A stretch of 64,000 nt of DNA from Terribacillus aidingensis (GTDB lineage: Bacteria > Bacillota > Bacilli > Bacillales > Amphibacillaceae): positions 186,001 through 250,000 of the forward strand of contig NZ_OBEK01000001.1 of NCBI RefSeq assembly GCF_900215625.1, in the 5' to 3' direction. A program made the position numbers and the translations under genes. Every line of letters starts with the position of its first letter. Within the stretch, counting starts at the first letter, position 1. The notes below the pieces were generated by a model, which saw only the letters and a list, made by a program, of their open reading frames with translations, did no database searches and was not told the DNA's origin. This document shows, piece by piece, positions 1 to 8,228 of the stretch.

Positions 1-56
1 AATTCCTCATATGCTTCATTCATTCTCCGGATTGTATCCTTATAAGAATGGCTCAT
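1..56 (-). CDS. 5' end of an unidentified gene running off the window
   Basis: On the minus strand, just after the MFS exporter stop, an AAGGA-type ribosome binding site precedes three in-frame ATGs. The best spaced is at 56. The readable 18 codons begin MSHSYKDTIRRMNEAYEE and run out of the window. The gene is 28 bp downstream of the MFS gene on the same strand, so it is probably cotranscribed with it. A regulator of the exporter is possible by position only. The protein family cannot be told from this fragment. Confidence 0.55.
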   Translation of the reverse strand, partial: MSHSYKDTIRRMNEAYEE

Positions 57-84
57 GTGCATCATTCCTTCCGAATCTGCTTCT

Positions 85-1293
85 TTATTGCATAATACGC
101 CAATTTTTTGCTTTTGCAAACACAACAATTGCAAGAAACAGCCCAGTGCTAGCGAATACGGCTAATAAGAAACGAGCTGGGAGCCCAAGGGCCATCAAGG
201 AACTGAATAAGGTCTGTGAGATTGGGTCAAAGGCAGTAGAAGCTAAAAATACAATACTCATCACTCTCCCCATCATGGCAGGGTCGGTTTTTTCCTGAAT
301 GATGACATCAGTTGGAATATAGGTGAAAAAGCCAAAGAAGCCAATCAGTGCTGCGATAGGAATTAACCAGCCTAAACTAGGGACCTGGCTGAATAATCCA
401 AGCGAGAGAACACTAGCAATGAGAGATATGAGCACCAATTTCCCGCGGTTTTTTCTGAGTGCAATGAAAAGCAGCAAGATCGTAGCTGATAAAGATCCAG
501 CCGAAAAACCAGCCTCTAAGAAGCTTAAATCAAGCGCACTGCCTCCGAGTTGCTCCGCTAAAATAGGCAGACTAAGAAACATTGGACCGAAAACGAAGAA
601 ATTCACGATGATGATAATGCTAATAGCAGATATATAAACTGTGGAAGTCCGTAAGTAACGATAGCCTTCTTTAAATTCTGTTATAAAAGAGACCTTTACT
701 TCCTGTTTTACCGGTTTCATATCCTTAATAAAGCCAGGAAAAACAAAACATGCACTGATTACTGCAGCGGCAATGCTAACAGTAAAGGTAGCACTGAAAT
801 TAAAATAATGTAAAATAGCCCCAGCTGCAATTGGGCCAATTAGAAATAGCAGCTCTTGTGAACTGTGAATGAGTGTATTGGCAGGCTGCAGTTGCTTTTG
901 AGATACAATGCTGGGAACTAAAGATGAAAGAGCGGGGAAAAATAACCCGTCGAAGCACCCAATAAAGAAGGAAACAATTAGCAACAACCAAATAGACAGT
1001 ACATCTTTGGCAAGCCCTAATAGCAAGATTCCAATTAATAGCCCTTGGATCAATCGAGTGCTAAAAAGGATTTTGGATTTTTGTATACGATCAGCCAGCA
1101 CGCCGCCGATAAGCATAGTGAACATTCGCGGTATGGAGGCGGCAGCCATTATTAGACCTAGGTATTGGGGATGATGCAGCACATCTACGACATACCATGA
1201 GATTGTAATCATAAACATAGAAAAGCTCAGCACAGAAAACAGCTCGGATTGAAGGAGAAAAATAAATTGTTTATTCTTTAGTAAAGTTTTCAT
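85..1293 (-). CDS. MFS efflux transporter (drug:H+ antiporter type, 12 TM)
   Basis: A 402-residue very hydrophobic protein with the Major Facilitator layout: about twelve membrane segments in two halves, a loop after TM2 reading GGVLADRIQKSK (the MFS motif A position), and a basic loop in the middle near residues 190-210. It resembles MdtH/YfmO-like or macrolide-type exporters, but the substrate cannot be read. The start at 1293 follows AAGGAGTGCAAC. A near-consensus promoter and a perfect palindrome lie immediately upstream, so expression is probably repressed until an inducer appears. The partial gene at 1-56 follows it on the same strand. Confidence 0.85.
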   Translation of the reverse strand: MKTLLKNKQFIFLLQSELFSVLSFSMFMITISWYVVDVLHHPQYLGLIMAAASIPRMFTMLIGGVLADRIQKSKILFSTRLIQGLLIGILLLGLAKDVLSIWLLLIVSFFIGCFDGLFFPALSSLVPSIVSQKQLQPANTLIHSSQELLFLIGPIAAGAILHYFNFSATFTVSIAAAVISACFVFPGFIKDMKPVKQEVKVSFITEFKEGYRYLRTSTVYISAISIIIIVNFFVFGPMFLSLPILAEQLGGSALDLSFLEAGFSAGSLSATILLLFIALRKNRGKLVLISLIASVLSLGLFSQVPSLGWLIPIAALIGFFGFFTYIPTDVIIQEKTDPAMMGRVMSIVFLASTAFDPISQTLFSSLMALGLPARFLLAVFASTGLFLAIVVFAKAKNWRIMQ

Positions 1294-1303
1294 GTTGCAC
1301 TCC

Positions 1304-1355
1304 TTAGTTAAGTTAACTTAACTAAACTATAAGGGCGCATGATGTTTCATGTCAA
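1304..1355 (-). promoter_or_regulatory. Promoter with perfect 22-bp palindromic operator for the MFS gene
   Basis: On the minus strand, TTGACA (1350-1355), an 18-bp spacer and TATAGT (1326-1331) form a near-consensus sigma-A promoter. Immediately downstream, 1304-1325 is a perfect self-complementary 22-mer with core AAGTTAACTT flanked by TTAGTT/AACTAA. It ends at the ribosome binding site. A palindrome in this place would block transcription when bound. AT-rich perfect palindromes of this kind suit ArsR- or MarR-type repressors. The repressor itself is not identified in the window. Confidence 0.75.
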
Positions 1356-1408
1356 TGCATATATCGTGATTTGGTATATAATGGTGTAAAACTTACGGGG
1401 GTATAAAA

Positions 1409-1861
1409 ATGAAAGAAGTTCGCGTAGCTTATGCACTGATTCATAACGAAGGAACAAAGCAAATTCTCATGGTATTAAATAAAAAGAATGAGAGCTGGAC
1501 CTTGCCGGGTGGTTTGGTGGAACCTGGTGAAACACTTGCAGAGGCTGCTGTCAGGGAAGCAAAGGAAGAAACGGGGCTAGACATCCAAGTAACAACAATC
1601 TTGGCAGTCAATGAAGCAAAAATGCTAGCTAATAAGGAGCACGCTACCTTTGTGACATTCCGTGCGGAGCAAATTAGTGAAGAAATAAAAATACAAGATA
1701 CGGATAAGATAGCTGAAGCCAAATGGATGTCTTATGAGGAAGTGGATCACGTAATGACTTATTATCCGGGAGGAATCCGGAGTATCATTACTTCAGGAGT
1801 TCCATATGTAGATGAAGGTATTATCACAGTTAGTAAAAAGGGAACGACTATTAATGGCTGA
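1409..1861 (+). CDS. NUDIX hydrolase
   Basis: A 150-residue NUDIX pyrophosphatase. The Nudix box is complete near residues 35-57: [10 protein letters not shown], then REAKEETGL, matching G-x5-E-x7-REUxEExGU, whose glutamates bind the catalytic metal. It would cleave a nucleoside-diphosphate-linked substrate (housecleaning or nucleotide sugar), but specificity is not readable. The ATG at 1409 follows GGGGG-TATAAAA. It is divergent from the MFS gene with a short shared promoter region containing TATAAT. A small interrupted reading frame overlaps its stop codon. Confidence 0.85.
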   Translation: MKEVRVAYALIHNEGTKQILMVLNKKNESWTLPGGLVEPGETLAEAAVREAKEETGLDIQVTTILAVNEAKMLANKEHATFVTFRAEQISEEIKIQDTDKIAEAKWMSYEEVDHVMTYYPGGIRSIITSGVPYVDEGIITVSKKGTTING

Positions 1862-2005
1862 AATCACTTTGGAAGTAGATAGCATACAGTTTCCAAGTTG
1901 AAATCTTTGTTGGACGTAAGCAGTGAAGGAGATCTATTAGTTCGAGTGGGCGGCTCGACTTCTTATATCCAACAAGTAACAGGGAAAGTCTCTTGTGAGA
2001 AATAG
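1854..2005 (+). pseudogene. Small frameshifted gene overlapping the NUDIX stop
   Basis: ATG at 1854 overlaps the NUDIX stop in an ATGGCTGA arrangement and reads [14 protein letters not shown]. It then stops because the frame is off by one base. From there the next frame continues KLKSLLDVSSEG, through LLVRVGGSTSYIQQ, to a TAG at 2003-2005. One extra A in the CCAAG at about 1894-1898 would restore a continuous product of about 50 residues. The composition is protein-like and the start is translationally coupled. I do not recognise the family. It is either a decayed gene or a base error. Confidence 0.45.
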
Positions 2006-2038
2006 CAATAATAGGTACATATAAGTTCCTATTATTGC
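2005..2038 (+). terminator. Perfect hairpin after the NUDIX region
   Basis: GCAATAATAGG (2005-2015) and CCTATTATTGC (2028-2038) are perfect 11-bp inverted arms around a 12-base loop. No T-run follows, so it is not a classical intrinsic terminator. It overlaps the stop codon of the broken small frame and lies just before the NrdR-like boxes, so it most likely ends or processes the upstream transcript. Confidence 0.45.
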
Positions 2039-2046
2039 AGCCGATA

Positions 2047-2093
2047 ACACTATATCTGTGTTATTATTTCTAAGGTGAAACTATATATTGTTT
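2047..2093 (+). promoter_or_regulatory. Tandem NrdR-like boxes
   Basis: Two copies of a NrdR-type site start at 2047 (ACACTATATCTGTGTT) and 2078 (AAACTATATATTGTTT). The second agrees with the published-type consensus acaCwATATaTwGtgt at 14 of 16 positions. The first keeps the left half. Their starts are 31 bp apart, three helical turns, the usual geometry for cooperative NrdR binding in ribonucleotide reductase promoters. They precede the flavodoxin-nrdF pair, which supports the assignment. Confidence 0.7.
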
Positions 2094-2206
2094 CTTTACG
2101 ATGACGGAGGGAATACGTTATTAAGATTTCGAATCGTATCTAAGATTATGGTAAAATGAACAGATTGGACTGATTACGAGTGCATTCTGAAAAAGGAATC
2201 TCTATC

Positions 2207-2656
2207 ATGCCGAAACCTATCCAAACAAAAACCTTACTCATCGCATATGCTTCTGTCAGCGGCAACACCGAGGAAGTTGCAGAGCTGATTGCGAAAGAAC
2301 TGACACATATGGAACAAGACGTTACCCTGTACTGTGTTAGCGGCAGTGACCCATTTCCGCATGTACCGGATTTTGATGCTATGCTAATTGGAACGTATAC
2401 TTGGGGTTCAGGAGATACGCCGTTTGATGTGAAGGATTTTGTGGCGGATGTCGGATATAAGCCTGAGCATGTATTTGTCTTCGGCACAGGTGATACCCAG
2501 TTCGGCGGCGAGGATATGTTTTGCATGGCAGCGGACAAGCTGGCGAAATTTTATCATTCCCCGCTTGCACCGCTCAAGATTGAGCAGTCACCAAGGGGAT
2601 CACAAGAACAAGAAGTAGTGGAATGGACGAGAGGAGTAATAGAATGGCTAAATTAA
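2207..2656 (+). CDS. Flavodoxin, probable partner of class I ribonucleotide reductase
   Basis: A 149-residue flavodoxin. The FMN-phosphate loop is near the N-terminus (ASVSGNTEEVAE) and the two flavin-stacking loops follow (GTYTWGSGDTP and GTGDTQFGG). The ATG at 2207 is chosen over an upstream GTG because AAAAGGAATC precedes it. The stop overlaps the nrdF start region, so the two are translationally coupled. NrdI-like flavodoxins generate or repair the radical of NrdF-type subunits. This protein is longer than typical NrdI and looks like a normal short-chain flavodoxin, so it may instead supply electrons. Confidence 0.82.
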   Translation: MPKPIQTKTLLIAYASVSGNTEEVAELIAKELTHMEQDVTLYCVSGSDPFPHVPDFDAMLIGTYTWGSGDTPFDVKDFVADVGYKPEHVFVFGTGDTQFGGEDMFCMAADKLAKFYHSPLAPLKIEQSPRGSQEQEVVEWTRGVIEWLN

Positions 2657-3681
2657 TGAAAGCAACGGTACTTGAACCGAAGCATCCAAATAAAGCAACT
2701 GCATTATTTAATGGAGAAGCAAGCGGTATCCTCCATTGGGATAACGTTGCATACCCGCATTTTTATGATTTGCGTAAGACCATCCGCGGTCTGTTTTGGA
2801 CTGCAAATGAAGTAAACATGGTGGCAGATACGAAGCAATTTGCGAGTCTATCGAATGAAGAACGCACAGCTTTCTTGAAAATTATTGGTTTGCTTGCGAC
2901 ATTAGATGGTCCGCAAACAGATATCGCCTCCAAAATCGCTGCCTATTCGACAGACCCAAGTGTCAAATCAATACTGGCAACGATAGCTGACCAGGAAAGC
3001 GAGCACAACCATAGCTATACGTATGTATTAGCTTCTGTTACGAACTATGATAACCAAATCGCATCCTTTAATGAAGGACGTACGGATGAAGTACTGCTGG
3101 AGCGCAATAAACGAATCGCCGCAGTTTATAACGAATTCGCTGAAAATCCGACAATTGAGACTGTGCTGAAGGCAATGGTATATTCAGCGTTGCTAGAAGG
3201 GCTATTCTTCTATAGTGGTTTTGCATTCTTTTATAACTTAGCACGAAATCAGAAGATGGTTGGCACATCCACAATGATTTCTTATATCAATCGTGATGAG
3301 CTGCATCATGGCCGTTTTATTAGTGAATTGTTCCGCGCAACATTAGCGGAAAATCCAGAATACAATAACGAGCAATTCATCGAATGGGTATATGATGAAT
3401 TCCGCCATTCTGTCGAGCAAGAGACAAAATGGAGCCGCTACGTACTAGCTGGAATTGATGGCATCGACTTAGATGACATGGAAGGCTATGTGAAGTATCG
3501 TGCGAATAAAATGCTTCGCATGCTCGGACTAAGTGAAATTTATGAAGGCTATGAAAAGAATCCGATGAAGTGGATCCGCGCTTACACAGATAACTTCAAC
3601 GGCACAAAATCAGACTTCTTCGAACAAAAGTCCCGTCAGTACACGAAAACAAGTGACCTAAACGGATTTGATGATTTATAA
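2644..3681 (+). CDS. nrdF: Ribonucleotide reductase beta (small, radical) subunit
   Basis: A 345-residue class I ribonucleotide reductase beta subunit. It houses the dimetal-tyrosyl radical used to make deoxyribonucleotides. All ligands are present: Asp88 (LATLDGPQ), Glu118 and His121 with radical Tyr125 (QESEHNHSYTY), Glu185 (LLEGLFFYSG), Glu219 and His222 (NRDELHHG). It is therefore neither the Tyr-less class Ic nor the metal-free class Ie type. The ATG at 2644 follows GAGAGGAGTAATAG; a later ATG at 2656 forms TAATG with the flavodoxin stop. No alpha subunit (nrdE/nrdA) is adjacent. Paired NrdR-like boxes lie upstream. The choice between nrdF and nrdB naming is uncertain. Confidence 0.9.
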   Translation: MAKLMKATVLEPKHPNKATALFNGEASGILHWDNVAYPHFYDLRKTIRGLFWTANEVNMVADTKQFASLSNEERTAFLKIIGLLATLDGPQTDIASKIAAYSTDPSVKSILATIADQESEHNHSYTYVLASVTNYDNQIASFNEGRTDEVLLERNKRIAAVYNEFAENPTIETVLKAMVYSALLEGLFFYSGFAFFYNLARNQKMVGTSTMISYINRDELHHGRFISELFRATLAENPEYNNEQFIEWVYDEFRHSVEQETKWSRYVLAGIDGIDLDDMEGYVKYRANKMLRMLGLSEIYEGYEKNPMKWIRAYTDNFNGTKSDFFEQKSRQYTKTSDLNGFDDL

Positions 3682-3684
3682 AAA

Positions 3685-3725
3685 CAGTAACAGAGCCAGC
3701 CGGAGACGGCTGGCTCTAACTGTTT
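3685..3725 (+). terminator. Bidirectional terminator between nrdF and the antiterminator gene
   Basis: AGAGCCAGCC (3692-3701) pairs with GGCTGGCTCT (3708-3717) around a 6-base loop. Flanking ACAGT/ACTGT extends the stem. T-rich runs follow on the plus strand and A-rich sequence precedes it, so it can end both convergent transcripts. Confidence 0.85.
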
Positions 3726-4561
3726 TCTTCTTTTTTCTGAACAATTCGGTGAATATGAATCGTCAGGTAAAGCATATCCTCATCTGTAAGCTGCTCTTGG
3801 TACATCTTTTGAATATAAGACTGTACTTTCTGGGCGCATGCATAGGCCCTGCTGTAGTTGGTTTTCACCATTTCAAAGAGACTGTTATCACTATCTTTTT
3901 GTGTACGATGATTTAATATTCGTTGTGCAAAGAATTTCAGATGGGTGACAAAACGGTAATAAGCCAACGAATCTTCCTCATATTCAATGCCAAAGTGGAA
4001 CTTCACAATATGAAGTACATCCTGGATAAACTTCGTAATATTAATCATAACTGGCATATCTTCATTCATTTGTGCATTCACAAGATGCAAGGCGATAAAA
4101 CCAGCTTCGTCCTCTGGCAGAATGATGCCAACCTTCTCTGCGATAATAGACAAGGCGTGCTGCCCAATTCGGTATTCCTCCGGATAAAACCGCTTGGTCT
4201 CCCAAAGCAGCGCATTTTTTATAGCAATCCCTTGCTGAAATCTCTCCACAGCATAATAGATGTGGTCTGTCAGACTAACGTAGATATTGTCGTGTATTTT
4301 TTTGTTTGTATGCTTTCTGGCATATTGAATAATATCTTCGGAAACTTCTACAAACGAAAGCGGAATTTCCGCTAATAATTCCAATAACCGTTTATTCATT
4401 TCCTTATCGTCCAGCTTAAACGTTTTCTCTATCTGTGATTCATCCACATCGTCGCCAGCTTTGCGGCCAAAGGCAATGCCTCGGCCCATAATAACCAGTT
4501 CTTGGTCCTGTTCATCCAAGACGGTGATGACGTTGTTATTCAACACTTGCTTAATCTGCAT
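3716..4561 (-). CDS. BglG/LicT-family transcription antiterminator
   Basis: A 281-residue PTS-regulated RNA-binding antiterminator. The N-terminal 55 residues (MQIKQVLNNNVITV) are the CAT RNA-binding domain that stabilises a RAT hairpin. Two PRD domains follow with the expected conserved histidines: DHIYYAVERF and IGQHAL in PRD1, VTHLKFF and LTIHIHRI in PRD2. These are phosphorylated by HPr and the cognate EIIB. The start at 4561 is preferred over an upstream GTG because AGGTGATCCTG then serves as binding site. No beta-glucoside or sucrose PTS gene and no obvious RAT/terminator lies next to it, so its target is elsewhere. Confidence 0.88.
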   Translation of the reverse strand: MQIKQVLNNNVITVLDEQDQELVIMGRGIAFGRKAGDDVDESQIEKTFKLDDKEMNKRLLELLAEIPLSFVEVSEDIIQYARKHTNKKIHDNIYVSLTDHIYYAVERFQQGIAIKNALLWETKRFYPEEYRIGQHALSIIAEKVGIILPEDEAGFIALHLVNAQMNEDMPVMINITKFIQDVLHIVKFHFGIEYEEDSLAYYRFVTHLKFFAQRILNHRTQKDSDNSLFEMVKTNYSRAYACAQKVQSYIQKMYQEQLTDEDMLYLTIHIHRIVQKKEENS

Positions 4562-4603
4562 CAGGATCACCTATTTCTTAAGAGGGATAAACTATCTAGG
4601 TCT

Positions 4604-4632
4604 ATAGTATAAGAAAATGATAGCGATTACAA
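4604..4632 (-). promoter_or_regulatory. Promoter of the antiterminator gene
   Basis: On the minus strand TTGTAA (4627-4632), a 17-bp spacer and TACTAT (4604-4609) precede the start by about 43 bp. Confidence 0.5.
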
Positions 4633-4714
4633 TCAGCGTGGCTAAATAATGTGAAACTTCTATGAGCAAACTAGTTCCTAAAATCTTTTCATCAAAATTT
4701 TTCAACAAAAGTAA

Positions 4715-4753
4715 AAGAAGCTGGTTCACTATAATAAGTGAAACCAACTTCTT
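4715..4753 (-). terminator. Terminator after the betaine-binding protein gene
   Basis: AAGAAGCTGGTTCACT and AGTGAAACCAACTTCTT form a long stem with a 6-base loop. T-rich sequence follows in the minus direction (TTTTACTTTTG). Confidence 0.8.
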
Positions 4754-4771
4754 TATTTTTAAAAATGGCTT

Positions 4772-5641
4772 TTATTTTACCCATTCATTCACCAAATCCT
4801 GATTCTCTTCCACCCATTTTTCAGCACCTTCAATAGGTGTATTAGCACCTTCTACATATTTAATCAGCTCGCCAATTTGCTGATCATTCATCTTCCAATT
4901 CTTAAACCACTGGCTTACTTTCGGATAATCTTCTTCAAATCCTTGTCTTGTGGCATGGTGAATTTTTTCTACGCCACCGTATGTATTTTGCGGATCTTCC
5001 AAGAACTTCAAATCATATTTGGAGAAAATCCAGTGCGGACTCCAAAGTGGTGCGACGATTGGTTCTTTATCATCTACTGCTTTCTTAATTTCAGCTAACA
5101 TCGCAGATTCTGAACTTTTTAGCAGTTCGTAATTCAGGTCATAATCCTTCAGCAGTTGTTCGGTGACTTCCATTGTACCTGCACCCGGGTCAAAACCAAC
5201 AATTTCGCCGCTGAAAAGTTCTTTATGTTCATTTAAGTCTTCTATACTATTAACATCCTTTACGTAGGAAGGGACAACAAGTCCAACTTTGGCATTGTCA
5301 TACCAAGTGGCATCCGAGAAGTTAACGGAATCCTTATATTGCTTCAAATAATTAGCATCCTGGACTGGGAGCCATATTTCTAAACTAGCATCTAAGTCGC
5401 CGCCTTTTAACGCCTTCATCGTTACGCCCATGTTCAAGTTGTTTAGCTTCACGTCGTAACCTTCGTCTTCTAGAATTACTTTCCACATATTTGTGATAGC
5501 AACATTTTCAGCCCAGTTAACTTGGCCTATCGTTATTTCTCCTGTTCCTGCATCAGCGCTGCTATTGTTTCCGCATGCGGTCAGTGCGACTACCATTAAA
5601 ATTGCTGCAATAAGACTAAGTGGTTTTCTCCATTTATTCAT
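4772..5641 (-). CDS. Glycine betaine/choline ABC substrate-binding lipoprotein (OpuAC/ProX type)
   Basis: A 289-residue lipoprotein. The signal peptide ends in a lipobox (VVALTAC, cleavage before Cys23), followed by an OpuAC-like betaine-binding domain. Aromatic residues typical of the quaternary-ammonium cage are present, for example in GQVNWAEN, LEIWLP and PLWSPHW. It would bind betaine or a related compatible solute at the outer membrane face and hand it to an ABC permease. No permease or ATPase gene is adjacent, unlike the usual opuA operon. Same-strand gbsR and divergent betBA point to a role in choline/betaine supply. Confidence 0.85.
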   Translation of the reverse strand: MNKWRKPLSLIAAILMVVALTACGNNSSADAGTGEITIGQVNWAENVAITNMWKVILEDEGYDVKLNNLNMGVTMKALKGGDLDASLEIWLPVQDANYLKQYKDSVNFSDATWYDNAKVGLVVPSYVKDVNSIEDLNEHKELFSGEIVGFDPGAGTMEVTEQLLKDYDLNYELLKSSESAMLAEIKKAVDDKEPIVAPLWSPHWIFSKYDLKFLEDPQNTYGGVEKIHHATRQGFEEDYPKVSQWFKNWKMNDQQIGELIKYVEGANTPIEGAEKWVEENQDLVNEWVK

Positions 5642-5826
5642 GTAACAAAACTCCCTTTATCTATTTGTATATTAATGAAAATATATCCTAAATTAAATTT
5701 ATTAAGAAAATTTTTAACAAAAACACTGAGTGATAGCATCTCTCTTTACGCAAACTGAAACACTTATATAATTGGGCAGTCTATAGCGATTGCTTTCCTA
5801 TAGACCACCTATTAACTTCTTGTTAT

Positions 5827-6378
5827 TTAGTCTTGTTGATCCTTTGGTAAGAATTCAAATATCTTACCGCTTCTAATACTTGCAACTAAATCGTCCAGCC
5901 AATGATAATACGTCTTCGATTCTTCTAATTGATCATAGTATTTCTTTGCTTCTTCAATAACTTCTGGTGTGCTGGCAGAGTCTTTTATAATATCTATAAA
6001 ATCTTTTTGAGATTCCTCAATGGCTTCCATATTCATTTTTACTTCGCGTTCCCACATCTGACAATAAAAGCCCATAAAGGAACGGAAGAAGTTTTTCTCC
6101 GCTATATAAGTATGTTTCCTGGACCCGCGTGTAAATGTTCTTTTTACCATTTTTATCTCTTGAAGTCTGCGTACACTAGTACTCATGCTTGGTTTGCTCA
6201 TTTCGAGTTCGGTGCGCATCTCATCAAGCGTCATCTGCTCTTTAAAGTACATCATTGCATATAAATTGGCTGTAGCTGGTGTAACCCCGTACAAATCCAT
6301 CGTCTCTGCAATTGTGCCAATGACTTTATCTTTCGCTTGTTCTATTTTGCTGTTGGGTCCTTCAGTAGATTCACTCAT
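5827..6378 (-). CDS. gbsR: Choline-responsive repressor GbsR
   Basis: A 183-residue MarR-fold regulator matching the length and layout of B. subtilis GbsR (MarR-fold regulator with winged helix near residues 50-110: TLDEMRTELEMSKPSMSTSVRRLQ). In the known system GbsR represses betaine-synthesis genes and choline uptake, and binding of choline relieves it. Here it sits divergent from betB-betA and next to a betaine-binding protein, which is the expected context. AAGGAGCGACC-type sequence precedes the ATG at 6378. Confidence 0.88.
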   Translation of the reverse strand: MSESTEGPNSKIEQAKDKVIGTIAETMDLYGVTPATANLYAMMYFKEQMTLDEMRTELEMSKPSMSTSVRRLQEIKMVKRTFTRGSRKHTYIAEKNFFRSFMGFYCQMWEREVKMNMEAIEESQKDFIDIIKDSASTPEVIEEAKKYYDQLEESKTYYHWLDDLVASIRSGKIFEFLPKDQQD

Positions 6379-6567
6379 AAGGTCGCTCCTTCAATATATA
6401 AAGTAAATCCCATTAAATATCTTTCAAATGTTATTTACGGACTATATGTTAACGTACTCAGATGAAATGTCAAATGGAGGCAGGCATTTTAATAGTTGAA
6501 AGTGGCTGCCATCCTATAAACCCTGCATTCTTAACCAATCTAATTCTTTTTTATCTTTTAATTGGCT

Positions 6568-6596
6568 TTGACAGTCCTTAGAAGACGTGATATTGT
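6568..6596 (+). promoter_or_regulatory. betBA promoter
   Basis: TTGACA (6568-6573), an exact 17-bp spacer and TATTGT (6591-6596) form a strong sigma-A-type promoter about 60 bp before betB. The AT-rich stretch just downstream (6597-6625) is a natural place for GbsR to bind, but no operator consensus is certain. Confidence 0.65.
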
Positions 6597-6656
6597 TTAA
6601 AACGTTAAATAAATTCTTAACAAAATTAATACTCTTTGAAACTGGAGTTGATACAT

Positions 6657-8129
6657 ATGAATCTAAAACTGCAACAATACATAAATGGCGAATGGGTGGA
6701 TGCAATCTCCGGGAACACACGTGAGATTATCAATCCATTTAACCAAGAGATCATTGCCACTGTTCCAGAAGGTGATGAAGCAGATACAAAGGCAGCCATC
6801 GCGGCAGCAAGAGAAGCATTTGATAAGGGAGAATGGTCGTCACTTCCAGCAATTGAGCGAGGAAACCTGGTAAAGAAAATTGCTGATTTGATTGAAAGAG
6901 ACAAAGAAGAGCTTGCTCACTTGGAATCGTTAGATACAGGAAAAACAATGGATGAAAGTCGCGGAGACATGGATGATATCGCGGGTGTGTTCCGCTACTA
7001 CGGTGAGCTTATCGATAAAGATGGCGGAGAATTAATAAATTCACCAGTCCCAAACTCGATTAGTAAAGTAGTGCACGAACCTGTTGGCGTTTGCGGTCAA
7101 ATTACGCCTTGGAATTATCCTTTGCTGCAAGCATCCTGGAAACTTGCCCCGGCTCTTGCGACTGGAAATACGCTAATCATGAAGCCAAGTGAGATTACAC
7201 CACTGACTACGATAAAAGTGTTTGAACTAATGGAAGAGGCAGGTGTGCCTGATGGTGTTGTAAATTTAGTTCTTGGAGCTGGCGATACAGTCGGCGCTGA
7301 GCTTTCTAATAATACAGATGTAGATCTGATTTCATTTACAGGCGGCATTGCTACCGGGAAGAAAATTATGCAAGCAGCAAGCGTGAATGTGAAAAAGCTT
7401 GCCCTAGAGCTTGGCGGAAAGAATCCGAATATTATTTTTGCTGATGCAGATTTTAAAGTGGCTGTTGATCAAGCATTAAACGGAGTGTTTTTCCACGCAG
7501 GACAGATTTGTTCCGCTGGCACCAGATTGATAGTCGAAGAAAGCATACACGAAAAGTTTGTTAACGCACTCGTGGAGCGAGTGAAGCAATTCAAGCTTGG
7601 AAACGGTTTTGACGAAGATACGCAGATGGGACCGCTTATTTCAGCAGAACATCTTGCGAAAGTAGAGAAATACGTAGAAGCAGGGATAGAAGAAGGAGCT
7701 ACCTTAGTGGTTGGCGGCAAACGGCCAGAAGATCCGGAACTGCAAAAAGGATTCTTCTACCTGCCTACTATCTTTACAGACTGCACAACAGACATGCGCA
7801 TTGTGCAAGACGAGGCTTTTGGGCCAATTATAACGGTTGAAAAGTTCACGACAGAAGAGGAAGCAATAAAGCTTTCTAATGACTCCATCTACGGACTAGC
7901 TGGCGGTGTTTGGACCAATGATATTGCAAAAGCCGAGCGCTGTGTAGCAAAAATGCGCATGGGAACTGTTTGGATTAATGATTTTAACCTGTATTTCCCG
8001 CATGCTCCATGGGGCGGATTTAAACAGTCTGGTATCGGACGCGAGTTAGGCAGGCTAGGAATGGAAGAATATACAGAAACAAAGCATATCTTCCAAAATC
8101 TTAAACCTGAATCTATTAACTGGTTCTAA
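6657..8129 (+). CDS. betB: Betaine aldehyde dehydrogenase
   Basis: A 490-residue NAD(P)-dependent aldehyde dehydrogenase that oxidises betaine aldehyde to glycine betaine, the second step of choline oxidation (gbsA in Bacillus). The catalytic Glu lies in LALELGGKNPN and the nucleophile Cys in HAGQICSAGTRL. TPWNYPLLQASWKLAPAL and SFTGGIATGK mark the cofactor fold. The ATG at 6657 is preceded by CTGGAG at good spacing; an upstream in-frame start has no binding site. It is followed 99 bp later by betA in the same direction, with an additional ribosome site AAGGAGG before betA. Confidence 0.92.
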   Translation: MNLKLQQYINGEWVDAISGNTREIINPFNQEIIATVPEGDEADTKAAIAAAREAFDKGEWSSLPAIERGNLVKKIADLIERDKEELAHLESLDTGKTMDESRGDMDDIAGVFRYYGELIDKDGGELINSPVPNSISKVVHEPVGVCGQITPWNYPLLQASWKLAPALATGNTLIMKPSEITPLTTIKVFELMEEAGVPDGVVNLVLGAGDTVGAELSNNTDVDLISFTGGIATGKKIMQAASVNVKKLALELGGKNPNIIFADADFKVAVDQALNGVFFHAGQICSAGTRLIVEESIHEKFVNALVERVKQFKLGNGFDEDTQMGPLISAEHLAKVEKYVEAGIEEGATLVVGGKRPEDPELQKGFFYLPTIFTDCTTDMRIVQDEAFGPIITVEKFTTEEEAIKLSNDSIYGLAGGVWTNDIAKAERCVAKMRMGTVWINDFNLYFPHAPWGGFKQSGIGRELGRLGMEEYTETKHIFQNLKPESINWF

Positions 8130-8228
8130 ACTGATTATCTGAAAAACATTAGCTACTAACTAGAACAAAAAAATGAAGAAGGGTATGTCCCTTCCTTCCA
8201 ATTCCAACTATCAAGGAGGAAACAGAAG

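Noticed and set aside
2623-2643. Upstream GTG/ATG extension of nrdF
   Set aside because: The added seven residues overlap the flavodoxin end and lack a ribosome site; ATG 2644 has GAGAGGAG.
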